Assembly (NCBI RefSeq): GCF_024614185.1
Contig: NZ_JAHTLF010000011.1
Span: 1 to 64,000, forward strand
Reading direction: 5' to 3'
Length of the DNA: 64,000 bases
DNA from: Nocardioides carbamazepini
GTDB lineage: Bacteria; Actinomycetota; Actinomycetes; Propionibacteriales; Nocardioidaceae
Position numbers and translations under genes: made by a program. Under the pieces are notes generated by a model. That model was not told where the DNA came from. It worked only from the letters and a program-made list of their open reading frames with translations, and searched no databases. Positions 55,751 through 64,000 of the stretch are shown here, piece by piece. Each line of letters opens with the position of its first letter. Positions within the stretch are counted from its first letter, which is position 1.

Positions 55751-56875
55751 ATGAAGCGGCGGCATCTACGACGAGGACCACGAGTCATTCCGAGGGTTCG
55801 TCAAGGAGTTCCTGGACCGGTCCGTGGTGCCGCACGTCGAGCAGTACGCCATCGACAAGGCGCTGCCGCGGGAGTTCTGGCTCGAGGCCGGCAAGCAGGG
55901 CTTCCTCGGCCTGGAGATCCCGAGCAGTACGGCGGCGCCGAGGCCGGCGACTACCGGTTCAACGCCTTCATGGCCGAGGAGCTCTCCAAGGTCAACGCCG
56001 CGCGCTCTCCTCCCGTGTCGGCATTCACGCCGACATCGTCGCGCCGTACGTCGTGGAGCTGACCACCGAGGAACAGCGCCAGCGATGGCTGCCCGGCGTG
56101 GCCAGTGGCGAGCTGCTGCTGGCGATTGGCATGACCGAGCCGTCCGGGGGCTCCGACCTCGCCGCGCTGCGCAGCGCCGCGGGGTGATCAACGGCTCCAA
56201 GGCCTTCATCACCAACGGCTACTCCGCCGACATCGTCGTGACCGCCGTGCGTACCTCGCCGGAGAGGAAGGCCAAGGGCATCACGCTCTTCGCGATCCCG
56301 ACCGACGCCGAGGGCTACGGTCGCGGGCGCAAACTCGACAAGGTCGGTCAGGACGAGTCCGACACCGCCGAGATGTTCTTCGAGGGCGTGCGCGTCACCG
56401 ACGACGACATCGTCGGCGAGGTCGGCGTCGGCTTCATCCACATGATGCAGAACCTCCCGCAGGATCGGCTCGGCTGCGCGATCTCCAACCTCGCGCACGT
56501 CAAGCAGATCCTCGGCGAGACCATCGCCTACACGATCGACCGCAAGGCCGTCGGTGCCAGCATCGGCTCCTTCCAGCACAACAAGTTCCTCCTCGCGGGG
56601 CTGGTCACCCAGATCGAGGTCACCCAGGCCTACGTCGACCAGTGCGTCATCGCGCACACCAAGAAGGAGCTCACCCCCGTCGACGCCGCGAAGGCCAAGT
56701 GGTGGACCTCGCAGGTGCAGAACGACGTGCTCGACCACTGCGTCCAGCCGCACGGTGGCTACGGCTTCATGAACGAGCACCGCGTCGGGCCTGGCGCGAT
56801 GCCCGCGTTTCGAAGATCTGGGCCGGCTCCAACGAGATCATGAAGGAGCTCATCGGCCGCGACCTCGGCCTGTGA
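55751..56875 (+). pseudogene. Acyl-CoA dehydrogenase broken by about five frameshifts
   Basis: A complete acyl-CoA dehydrogenase can be read only by changing frame: GIYDEDHESFRGFVKEFLDR and LEAGKQGFLGLEIP (frame A), QYGGAEAGDYRFNAFMAEEL (B, from about 55920), VELTTEEQRQRWLPGV and GMTEPSGGSDLAAL (C, from about 56005), VINGSKAFITNGY to HGGYGFMNEHRV (A again, from about 56188), then RAWRDARVSKIWAGSNEIMK (another frame, from about 56795). About eight residues between GGSDLAALR and VINGSK are missing. The residues in between are intact and well conserved, which suggests very recent decay or local sequence errors rather than old degeneration. It follows the ligase gene directly. Confidence 0.85.
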
Positions 56876-57220
56876 CGTCATGCAACGTGCGGTCGCTGAC
56901 GTCCATGCTCGAGGATTGGTGATGCTCAGACCTTCGCCCTCTGATCGGGGGAGTTTCGTCCTTGAGGAGCGCCATGGTGATCTTGGACCGTGCTCACTGC
57001 TCTGGGAGCAGGCATTTCAGGTCGTCGTCGGCCAGAATCGACCCAAGACGGTGGGCGATGGTCGTGCGCAGCGCACTCACGTCTGGATGGGATGTGCCTG
57101 GCGACAGGGTGGTCCGCGACGGCTGGAAGTGACGACGATTCGTCTGCGGTCCACCTGGGTTCGGAGGTCCAAGCACTCCTCGGGTGCGCCGTTCGCTGCA
57201 ACGGTAACGGCGCACCGGCA
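56876..57220 (+). other. Region without recognisable gene
   Basis: About 345 bases between the broken acyl-CoA dehydrogenase and the convergent GMC oxidoreductase gene. Frames on both strands show no family resemblance or ribosome-binding site. It might contain a decayed gene, but nothing identifiable remains. Confidence 0.4.
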
Positions 57221-58765
57221 TCATCCCTTCGCGATGAGCTGGGCGGCCCGTTCGCCGATGACGACCGATGGCGCGTGGGTGTGGCCGCGGATGATCTCAG
57301 GCATCACCGAGGCGTCCGCGACGCGGAGGCAGTGGACGCCTCGAACCCGGAGCTCGGGGTCGACGACGGAGGCGTCGTCGAGCCCCATCCGGGCGGTCGA
57401 TGTCGGGTGGTAGAGCGTGTGTGACGTCTGCTCCAGGGCCGCGAGCAGGAGGTCTTCGCGCGACAACTTCTCGCCACCCATCGGTGCGATGTATGCGCCG
57501 GTGGCGAACTTCTTGATGGCAGGGGTGCTGAGGATGTCCAGGGTCATGTCGAGGCCACGCAGCATCGTTGCCCGGTCGCTACCTTCGGGGTCCGAGAGAT
57601 AGTGGGGCTCGATGATGGGCTTGGCCAGGGGGTCGGCGGTCGAGAGCCGGATCTCACCTCGGCTCTCCGGCCGGAGGAGGATCGGTCCTGCGGAGAGGCC
57701 GTCAGCCGGGATCCCGTTGAGACCCTCCTCGACGTACGCGACCGGCGCGAAGAGGATCTCGACATCCGGCAGGGCCAGCGAGGGGTCTGTGCGGACGAAC
57801 CCGTACGCCTCGGCGATGTTTGACGTCAGCATGCCCCGACGCTTCAGCAGGAAGCGGATCAGTTGGGAGACGCCGGTGGCGTCCTTCAGCGTCTCGCCGT
57901 CGACGCCGATGGCGAAGAGACTGACCAGGTGGTCACGCATGTTGGCGCCGACCTCCGATGATGCGGCCAAGACGTCGATGCCGAGGCGGCGCAGCTGCTC
58001 GGGATCGCCGATGCCCGACAACATGAGCAGCTGGGGGGTGTTGACCGCGCCGCCACACAGGATGACCTCGCGCGAGGCGTGTGCGGTGAGGAGAGAGCCG
58101 TCCTTCGCCCTGTAGTCCACGCCTGTGGCCGTACGCCCCGCGAACACCACGCGAGTGGCGTGGCATTCGGTGCGGATGGTGAGGTTCTCGCGCTTCTTGC
58201 GGATAGGCGTGAGGTAGGCCCGCGCCGAGCTGTGTCTAGTGCCGTTGGACTGCGTCACCCGGGTGCGGGTGAAACCGTTCGGCTCCTCACCGTTGGGGGT
58301 CTCCATCTGGTACCCCGCCTGTTGGACGGCGTCGAGGAAGGCGCTGGTCATCTCGCGCGGGTCGCGCTGCTCCTGCACGCTCACGTGAGTGGAGGCGAAG
58401 GTGGAGGCCAGCGCCCGGTGACTCCACTGGGGACCTGCCAGCTCAGCCCAGGTGTCGTAGTCCGCGGCGAAGCCCGGCACCCACATCATCGCGTTCATGG
58501 CCGACGAGCCGCCGAGCACTTTGCCACGGGGCCAGTAGATGGTTCGGCCGTCGAGCCCCTGCTGCGGTGTCGTCTCGTAGTTCCAGTCGTAGTTGGACTT
58601 GAAGAGCTCGGAGAATGCCGCCGGGATGGCGATGTTGGGGCTCTTGGCCTCGCCTCCGGCTTCCAGGAGGAGCACGCGGACGGAGGGGTCCGCCGAGAGC
58701 CGGTTGGCCAAGGGAGAGCCGGCGGAACCGGCGCCGACGATGATGTAGTCGAAGTTGTCAGTCAT
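57221..58765 (-). CDS. GMC family alcohol dehydrogenase (AlkJ/choline dehydrogenase-like)
   Basis: FAD-dependent GMC oxidoreductase of 514 aa. N-terminal dinucleotide site DYIIVGAGSAGSPLANRLS, GMC signature 1 WPRGKVLGGSSAMNAMMW, signature 2 region LCGGAVNTPQLLMLSGIG, and C-terminal active-site His in LYHPTSTARMG with the second His/Asn area IIRGHTHAPSVVIGE. The usual position for the oxidised alcohol is met. ATG 58765. It follows the aldehyde dehydrogenase gene by 30 bases on the same strand, and with the CYP153-type P450 across the divergent promoter gives alkane to alcohol to aldehyde to acid. Confidence 0.92.
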   Translation of the reverse strand: MTDNFDYIIVGAGSAGSPLANRLSADPSVRVLLLEAGGEAKSPNIAIPAAFSELFKSNYDWNYETTPQQGLDGRTIYWPRGKVLGGSSAMNAMMWVPGFAADYDTWAELAGPQWSHRALASTFASTHVSVQEQRDPREMTSAFLDAVQQAGYQMETPNGEEPNGFTRTRVTQSNGTRHSSARAYLTPIRKKRENLTIRTECHATRVVFAGRTATGVDYRAKDGSLLTAHASREVILCGGAVNTPQLLMLSGIGDPEQLRRLGIDVLAASSEVGANMRDHLVSLFAIGVDGETLKDATGVSQLIRFLLKRRGMLTSNIAEAYGFVRTDPSLALPDVEILFAPVAYVEEGLNGIPADGLSAGPILLRPESRGEIRLSTADPLAKPIIEPHYLSDPEGSDRATMLRGLDMTLDILSTPAIKKFATGAYIAPMGGEKLSREDLLLAALEQTSHTLYHPTSTARMGLDDASVVDPELRVRGVHCLRVADASVMPEIIRGHTHAPSVVIGERAAQLIAKG

Positions 58766-58795
58766 GAGAGTGTCCGTTCGTGGGTGGAGGGTTGA

Positions 58796-60517
58796 TCAGG
58801 CGCGGAAGGCCGAGGCGAAGATGCTCGGCAGCTTGGCCCAGGAGGGACCGCTCGCGTACCCGCTGAGCTTGCGTCCGGTGCTGGCGGCGCTGCGAGCGGT
58901 GACGAACCACGGCGGCTTCGGGAACAGGGTCATCTCGCCGTTGAGCACCGATCGCGGGAACGGCCGGAACGGCCCGGTCACGACAGTCCGCTCGGAGTGA
59001 GCCATCAGCAGGGCGTTGTGCACGATTCCGATGCCACTCTGGGCGTCATCGAGGGTGTGCCCCGGGAAAGCGCCCCAGGTCGCGGTGGGGGCGAGGAATG
59101 CGAGCCCGGTCCACGTGTTGATGGCAATCCCTCCGTAGTCCAGTCGGGAGACCGCCTCGTCAAAGGCCGCGCCGAGATTGCGACGCTCGGCAGGTGCGAT
59201 GAGGATGTTGGCGCTCAGCGTCCCGGCCAGCTCACGGTTGACGTACTCGACCGCACGGTCGAGCAAGCCGCGGGCGCCGCCGCCGTCCAGCTCCACCAGC
59301 CCCAGGACCGGAGCGAAGTACTCGGTGCGCGTGAGCGGGCATACTTCGTCCGGCTGCACCTGGATGAGCAGCCGGTCGCCGTCCGAGAAGGTCTCTGCCC
59401 CCGAGTGGGCACGTGCCGCGTCTTTCAGCCGCTGGTCGCTGCCCGGGTACCAAGGGGTGCGCGACGGTACCCGAGTCAGGGCCGCGCGAAGTTCGCGTAC
59501 GAACTCCTCACGCTGGGGCCAGGCGGCGTCGATCACGATCATCTGTGCCGCGCAGCAGTTGTGGCCGGCGTTGTGGAGCCGCATCGAGATGATGTTCTCC
59601 GCTTGGAATCGCAGGTCGGCCGCGGTCCACTCGCCGGGCACGACGATGACGGGCGAGACCCCGCCGAGCTCACTGGTGATCGGCTTGTCGAGCACGGGGC
59701 GCCCCTCCCGGCGCCGCGTGGCCGAGTCCTTCCCGCGTCCCCACACGATTGCGTCGTGCGTCTCGACGCTGCCAGTGATGTGGACATGGGATATGCCGTC
59801 GTGGTTGCACAGGTAGGCGCCTTCGGCCGCGCCACCCTGAACCACGCGCAGGAGGTCGGCCTCGATGAGAGGCGCGAGTGCGTGTCGGTAGACCGTCAAC
59901 AGGTTGGCGAACGTGGGATTGATTTTGAGGACGGTCGCGCGGTGGTGGACGACCAGCTCGGTCAGCACGTCGAGTGGGCCGATGGAGGTGATGTTGCCCG
60001 CGCCCAGGACAAGCCCTACCCCTCCGGACACACCGGTTCGACTGGCATCAGCGCCGGTGTCGGTGCGCACGTCGGCTTCGCTCACGCCAGGCAGCGTCCA
60101 CACCTCGGCGGAGAAGCCGTGAAACAGCAACGCCTCGCGAGAGTCGAGCGGCAGCACCCGCCAGGCCAGTCGGCCGCCCGGTGCCTTCTTAGGGGTGATC
60201 GAACCGATGGGGGACCCGCCGCCCGCCAAGGTGGCGAGGGAGTGGGCAACGGTGCCGAACCCGGCCAGCGTCGCGTACGGCCCGCTCAACCACTCCTCGC
60301 CCGCGAGAGCGGACTTGGGGTCGAGGCCCTTGATGTCGAGAGCGGTGCGGGTCCAACGCTCAGCCACCCGAGCGACGGAGTCGTGGGTGCGAGCGATGAG
60401 TTCTCCACGTTCTCCGAGGCTCATCGCGGCCCACGCCTTCGCGCCGGTGGACAACCGTTCGATGGCGGCGTCGAACCCGCTGACGTCAACGGGCGGTGCC
60501 GGGGTGACAAGCGACAT
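58796..60517 (-). CDS. Aldehyde dehydrogenase family protein
   Basis: NAD(P)-dependent aldehyde dehydrogenase of 573 aa, longer than the usual 490. Motifs: VLGAGNITSIGPLDVL (cofactor region, unusual), HITGSVETHDAIVWG, the Glu motif TSELGGVSPVIVV, and the catalytic Cys in HNAGHNCCAAQMIV. The Cys-Cys pair and the split Glu site put it in a divergent branch. ATG 60517 has GAAGGAGAG upstream; the frame to 60580 was rejected. It is the promoter-proximal gene of the ALDH-GMC operon. Long-chain aldehyde oxidation is inferred. Confidence 0.88.
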   Translation of the reverse strand: MSLVTPAPPVDVSGFDAAIERLSTGAKAWAAMSLGERGELIARTHDSVARVAERWTRTALDIKGLDPKSALAGEEWLSGPYATLAGFGTVAHSLATLAGGGSPIGSITPKKAPGGRLAWRVLPLDSREALLFHGFSAEVWTLPGVSEADVRTDTGADASRTGVSGGVGLVLGAGNITSIGPLDVLTELVVHHRATVLKINPTFANLLTVYRHALAPLIEADLLRVVQGGAAEGAYLCNHDGISHVHITGSVETHDAIVWGRGKDSATRRREGRPVLDKPITSELGGVSPVIVVPGEWTAADLRFQAENIISMRLHNAGHNCCAAQMIVIDAAWPQREEFVRELRAALTRVPSRTPWYPGSDQRLKDAARAHSGAETFSDGDRLLIQVQPDEVCPLTRTEYFAPVLGLVELDGGGARGLLDRAVEYVNRELAGTLSANILIAPAERRNLGAAFDEAVSRLDYGGIAINTWTGLAFLAPTATWGAFPGHTLDDAQSGIGIVHNALLMAHSERTVVTGPFRPFPRSVLNGEMTLFPKPPWFVTARSAASTGRKLSGYASGPSWAKLPSIFASAFRA

Positions 60518-60932
60518 CGTCTCTCCTTCTCGAGGTACACGGTCGTGCGTGATGACTAAAGGATGTGGCGTTCGGCACACGCGGCCCTAGAGCCCTAGAG
60601 CCAGAAATGGTGAATGCGACTGTGCAGGGTTCCAAAGCGGCAGGGCGTGGCTCGTGGGTCGAAGGATGTCGATGGATTTCTGTCCTTCGATGAGGCCGTC
60701 GCCGTGTCATACCGGACGTACCGCGTTGCTTGGGAAAAGTGCTCCAGGCTCATCGCGCGTGTCCCCGCCTGGTTGCCGTGGGACGGCAGTTGGCTCGTTC
60801 GACAAAGTCGTGGCGCATATCTGGCGTCCCTGCATAAGACGCCGGTGGTGCTCGTCACGTTGACTCCGACCGTCAGCACGAACAGCCCGCCGCGTCCCAC
60901 GCGTGCAGCACCACTTGCGAAAGGAACGAGAA
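60518..60932. promoter_or_regulatory. Divergent promoter region of the alkane-oxidation genes
   Basis: About 415 bases between the ALDH-GMC operon and the ferredoxin-P450-reductase operon, without a convincing gene. It holds a tandem 8-base repeat GCCCTAGA (60584-60599, followed by GCC) and several CTAG palindromes. Lower G/C than its surroundings. It likely binds the regulator of both operons; no operator is assigned with certainty. Confidence 0.45.
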
Positions 60933-61253
60933 ATGCCCACCGTCACCTTTGTCGAGCACGACGGCACTCCTCACACGATCGACTTCGTCGAGGGCCAATC
61001 GATGATGGAAGCCGCCACGAACAACGCTGTTCCTGGCATCGAGGGCGACTGCGGTGGCGAGGCCGCGTGTGGCACCTGCCACATCATCATCACCGACGAC
61101 TGGATCTCGACGACCGGAACGCGCAGCGATCGTGAGAGCCAGATGATCGAGATGTCGCCCGAGTGTCAGGCCAACTCTCGTCTGGCTTGTCAGGTGGTCG
61201 CCTCCAAAGCCATGGACGGGCTGAAGGTCCGCCTTCCCGAGTTCCAGATGTGA
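60933..61253 (+). CDS. 2Fe-2S ferredoxin (adrenodoxin/terpredoxin type)
   Basis: A 106-aa ferredoxin that would pass electrons to the P450 encoded next. Cluster ligands are in GDCGGEAACGTC (C-x5-C-x2-C) and the fourth Cys in SRLACQVV, about 36 residues later, the spacing typical of adrenodoxin-type proteins. The C-terminal VRLPEFQM matches ferredoxins of bacterial P450 systems. ATG 60933 has AAAGGA at 60920-60925; the frame to 60903 was rejected. It is 37 bases upstream of the P450 gene. Confidence 0.92.
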   Translation: MPTVTFVEHDGTPHTIDFVEGQSMMEAATNNAVPGIEGDCGGEAACGTCHIIITDDWISTTGTRSDRESQMIEMSPECQANSRLACQVVASKAMDGLKVRLPEFQM

Positions 61254-61290
61254 TCCACGAACGCCCCACACCTCACGATAGGCGGACGAG

Positions 61291-62691
61291 ATGAAGACGA
61301 AGAAGAACGTGCTCGAGCGCGCGATGGTCTCGGTGCAGACCAAGGTCCAGGCAACGGTGCCTGCCGAGCGGCAAGTCCAGGCCGCGCACATGGCCAAGAA
61401 GGCACAGCGTCTCGCCGGCAAGGGCAAGCCGCTCGTGCTCACCGAACGACCGATCCCGGACGCGGCGGACGTGCCGCTCGCCGAGCTTGATGTCAGCAAT
61501 CCCTTCCTGTTCCGGCAAGGGAAGAGTCGTGACTACTTCAAGCGCCTTCGCGAGGAGGCCCCTGTCCACTACATGCCCGATAGCCCGTTCGGTCCGTTCT
61601 GGTCGATCACGCGCTACGAGGACATTCGGGCCGTCGACACCAATGCGGAGGTCTTCTCGGCCGAACCGGTCATCGTGATGGGGGACATCCCGTTGGAGAT
61701 CGCGATGTTTATCGCCATGGATCCGCCGCGGCACGACACCCAGCGCAAGGCCGTCCAGGGTGTCGTCGCACCCAAAAACCTCAAGGAGATGGAGTCGCTC
61801 ATCCGGGAGCGAATCGTCGAGGTGCTAGACAGCCTGCCGACCGACCGGCCGTTCGACTGGGTGGACCGGGTCTCGATCGAGATCACGGGGCGCATGCTGG
61901 CGACGCTGCTCGACTTCCCCTACGAACAGCGCCGCAAGCTTACGTACTGGTCCGATGCGATCAGCGGCACCACGGAGGGCACCGGCGGCATCACGCACCA
62001 GGACGAGTTCTTCAAGGCGACGGCTGAGCTCGCTCGGGAGTTCATCGCTCTGTGGCACGACAAGGCTGCGCGCAGGGAGCAGGGGGAGACGGGTTTCGAC
62101 CTCGTCACCCTCATGCAGTCCTCCGATGAAACCAAGGACATGATCTCGCGCCCCCTCGAGTTCCTCGGCAACCTGACGCTGCTGATCGTCGGCGGCAACG
62201 ACACCACCCGGAACTCCATGTCTGGCGGGGTGCTGGCGCTGCACCAGAACCCGGATCAGTTCGAGAAGTTGAAGGCCAATCCCGACCTCATCCCCAACAT
62301 GGTCTCGGAGATCATCCGCTGGCAGACCCCTCTGGCCTACATGCGTCGCATCGCGACGCGCGACGTGCACTTTGGCGGACAGTTCATCCGCAAGGGCGAC
62401 AAGATCATCATGTGGTACGCGTCCGGCAACCGCGACGAGGCCCAGTTCGACGACCCCGACGCCTTCCGCATTGATCGTGCCAACGCCCGCCACCACATGT
62501 CTTTCGGGTTTGGTGTGCACCGTTGCATGGGCAACCGGCTCGCCGAGATGCAGCTGCGCATCCTCTGGGAGGAGCTGTTGGCCCGGTTCGACCAGATCGA
62601 GGTCATCGGCGAACCCACGTACGTCCAGTCCAACTTCGTGAGGGGTTATGGACGGATGATCGTGCAGCTCACGCCTAAGTCCGACGGCTGA
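61291..62691 (+). CDS. Cytochrome P450, CYP153-like alkane hydroxylase
   Basis: A 466-aa soluble P450. The I-helix oxygen-activation motif is LLIVGGNDTTRNSMSGG, ExxR is SEIIRW, the K-region is PLAYMRRIATRDV, and the heme loop is FGFGVHRCMGNRLAEMQ with the Cys thiolate. The I-helix segment and the MGNRLAEMQLRILWEEL stretch are characteristic of CYP153, whose members hydroxylate the end carbon of medium-chain alkanes. Ferredoxin and reductase genes flank it, giving a complete class I system. ATG 61291. The substrate range is inferred from family. Confidence 0.93.
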   Translation: MKTKKNVLERAMVSVQTKVQATVPAERQVQAAHMAKKAQRLAGKGKPLVLTERPIPDAADVPLAELDVSNPFLFRQGKSRDYFKRLREEAPVHYMPDSPFGPFWSITRYEDIRAVDTNAEVFSAEPVIVMGDIPLEIAMFIAMDPPRHDTQRKAVQGVVAPKNLKEMESLIRERIVEVLDSLPTDRPFDWVDRVSIEITGRMLATLLDFPYEQRRKLTYWSDAISGTTEGTGGITHQDEFFKATAELAREFIALWHDKAARREQGETGFDLVTLMQSSDETKDMISRPLEFLGNLTLLIVGGNDTTRNSMSGGVLALHQNPDQFEKLKANPDLIPNMVSEIIRWQTPLAYMRRIATRDVHFGGQFIRKGDKIIMWYASGNRDEAQFDDPDAFRIDRANARHHMSFGFGVHRCMGNRLAEMQLRILWEELLARFDQIEVIGEPTYVQSNFVRGYGRMIVQLTPKSDG

Positions 62692-62709
62692 CACGAGGAC
62701 GAGAGACTC

Positions 62710-63948
62710 ATGGGCACCGCTCGCGTCATCATCGTCGGAGCCAGTCATGCCAGCGCCCAAATGTGCGCCAGCCTGCGCCAGGACGGCTGGACTGGGGAGA
62801 TCCTCCTGCTTGGCGACGAGCCGGGGCTGCCGTACCAACGCCCGCCGTTGTCCAAGGCCTACCTCGCCGGGAAACTCAGTCCTGACGAGCTCCTCATCCG
62901 CAAGCCGGACTTCTATCTCAAGCAGGAAGTCAGGTTTCGCCCAGCACGCGTGGTGAAGCTGCACCCGGACGCCCTCCAAGTCGAGCTGGAGGACGGGGAA
63001 GTCCTCGACTTCGACCACTTGGCCCTATGCCTAGGGGCACGCCCACGGCGACTGAGCCTGCCTGGCGCCCACCTCAACGGAGTGCACTACCTGCGGGGTG
63101 CCGCCGACATCCAGGGGATCCAGGCCGACCTGCCGACGAGCAAGCACGCCGTGATCATTGGCGGCGGATACATCGGCCTGGAGACAGCAGCCTCCCTCCG
63201 TCAGCTGGGCCTCACCGTCACCGTGCTCGAGACGGCCGGGCGCGTGCTCCAGCGAGTGACCGCACCCGAGGTCTCGACGTTCTACGAGCGGATTCATCGT
63301 GAAGAAGGCATTGACCTTCGCACGGACGTCGAGGTCCTCGCGCTTGAGGGCGGCGATCGCGTACGTGGAGTGCTGCTCGCAGGCGACGAGGTACTGCAAG
63401 CGGATCTCGCCATCGTGGGGATCGGAGTCGTCCCAAACGTGGAGCTCGCCCAGGAGGCCGGGCTCGCGGTGTCGGATGGCATCGTCATCGACGGTCATGG
63501 CCAAACCGATCATGCCCACATCTACGCCGCGGGTGACTGCGCCAACTACTTCGATGCCCGCTATGGCCGTCGGCTGCGTCTAGAGTCAGTCCCGAACGCA
63601 GTGGAGCAGGCAAAGACGGTCGCCGCCACGATCTGTGGCAAAGACAAGGAGATCTCCGGACTGCCATGGTTCTGGTCGGATCAGTACGACCTGAAGCTCC
63701 AGATCGCTGGTCTGAGCGCCGGTTATGACGAGGTGGTCCTGCGTGGCGATCCAAGCGTGGGCCGCGACTTCGCCTGCTTCTACCTGAACGAAGGCCGAAT
63801 TATCGCGGCCGACTGCGTCAACAGGCCGCAGGAATTCATGTTTAGCAAGAGGGCCATCGGGGCCAACCTCGCGCCGCAGCGCGAATTACTGGCCGACCCC
63901 GACACCGCTCTGGCGTCCCTGCTGCAAGTCGCGGAGAGTGCGGGCTGA
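62710..63948 (+). CDS. NAD(P)H:ferredoxin reductase
   Basis: FAD reductase of 412 aa for the P450 system. FAD site RVIIVGASHASAQMCASLRQ (GxS variant of GxGxxG), LPYQRPPLSKAYLAG, the NAD(P)H site HAVIIGGGYIGLETAASLRQ in parts, and the HIYAAGDCANYF motif. SVPNAVEQAKTVAATICG and PWFWSDQYDLKLQIAG are typical of putidaredoxin/rubredoxin-type reductases. It lies 18 bases after the P450 and is the intact paralogue of the frameshifted gene at 52511-53756. Confidence 0.93.
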   Translation: MGTARVIIVGASHASAQMCASLRQDGWTGEILLLGDEPGLPYQRPPLSKAYLAGKLSPDELLIRKPDFYLKQEVRFRPARVVKLHPDALQVELEDGEVLDFDHLALCLGARPRRLSLPGAHLNGVHYLRGAADIQGIQADLPTSKHAVIIGGGYIGLETAASLRQLGLTVTVLETAGRVLQRVTAPEVSTFYERIHREEGIDLRTDVEVLALEGGDRVRGVLLAGDEVLQADLAIVGIGVVPNVELAQEAGLAVSDGIVIDGHGQTDHAHIYAAGDCANYFDARYGRRLRLESVPNAVEQAKTVAATICGKDKEISGLPWFWSDQYDLKLQIAGLSAGYDEVVLRGDPSVGRDFACFYLNEGRIIAADCVNRPQEFMFSKRAIGANLAPQRELLADPDTALASLLQVAESAG

Positions 63949-64000
63949 TGGCAAGTGGAAGGCAGGTACGGTCGGCGAAGAGCGCTCCGCCCAGCTCCGT
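63948..64000 (+). CDS. Start of a further gene, cut by the window end
   Basis: ATG 63948 overlaps the reductase stop (TGATG) and stays open to the end of the window (MASGRQVRSAKSAPPSS). The overlap suggests a further operon member, but 17 residues are too few to identify. A basic N-terminus of this kind is common in TetR regulators, which is only a guess. Confidence 0.3.
   Translation, partial: MASGRQVRSAKSAPPSS

Overview
The window looks like chromosomal DNA of a high-GC actinobacterium. Nocardioidaceae (Nocardioides or a close relative) is the best guess. The reasons are very strong G/C third-position bias, frequent GTG starts, 4-nt ATGA/GTGA gene overlaps, a DUF222/HNH (13E12) protein, DUF2510 and DUF3817 proteins, an mfd-SurA-like lipoprotein-mazG block, and a TrhA/Z-isoprenyl synthase pair ordered as in Mycobacterium (Rv1085c-Rv1086). 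The genus is inferred from gene content only. The first 38 bases are a G-run followed by a C-run and are probably an assembly artefact at a contig end. They cut the 5' end of the first gene.

Layout. 41-6567: one operon with a ribose-type ABC ATPase and permease, an acyl-CoA dehydrogenase, a CitE-like lyase, a class III CoA-transferase and a MaoC/FAS1-like hydratase. This is the enzyme set of itaconate/mesaconate (C5-dicarboxylate) breakdown. 6.6-13.2 kb: mostly housekeeping genes (RlmC, TrhA, AIM24-like protein, Z-isoprenyl synthase, DUF3817) and a lipoprotein serpin. 13.3-23.3 kb: an expanded phosphate-uptake locus behind a candidate PHO box: pstC, pstA, an anchored PstS, an 856-aa binding-protein-like protein, a sortase-fold protein with no cysteine at all, a second PstS with an Ig-like domain and a Lys/Ala tail, and pstB. 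23.3-32.6 kb: ECF sigma factor with a membrane partner, mfd, SurA-like lipoprotein, mazG, a neutral-ceramidase-family protein and a serine hydrolase. 32.7-34.0 kb: DUF222/HNH protein. 34.1-38.9 kb: IclR regulator, MHS transporter, luciferase-like oxidoreductase and urocanase, with a near-perfect palindrome upstream. 39.0-43.7 kb: SufR-like and TetR regulators, SDR, a kinase and an acyl-CoA dehydrogenase resembling a split ACAD10/11. 43.7-47.0 kb: a secreted four-LTD plus phytase-like protein behind another candidate PHO box, ending in the same kind of Lys/Ala tail as the second PstS.

At about 48.12 kb a cpaF/tadA pilus-ATPase gene stops in mid-domain and a large serine integrase follows at once. 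The missing 3' part of cpaF is not seen before base 64000, so everything from there on is probably a genomic island that runs out of the window. The island holds small unknown genes, a P450 tail remnant, a PucR regulator, a ferredoxin reductase with one frameshift, an acyl-CoA ligase, an acyl-CoA dehydrogenase with about five frameshifts, and an intact alkane-oxidation module (GMC alcohol dehydrogenase, aldehyde dehydrogenase, 2Fe-2S ferredoxin, CYP153-type P450, ferredoxin reductase).

Most notable points: the catalytically dead sortase and duplicated binding proteins in the pst operon; the Lys/Ala tail shared by two secreted phosphate-linked proteins; and the island in cpaF carrying alkane-oxidation genes. 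No tRNA, rRNA or CRISPR array was recognised.
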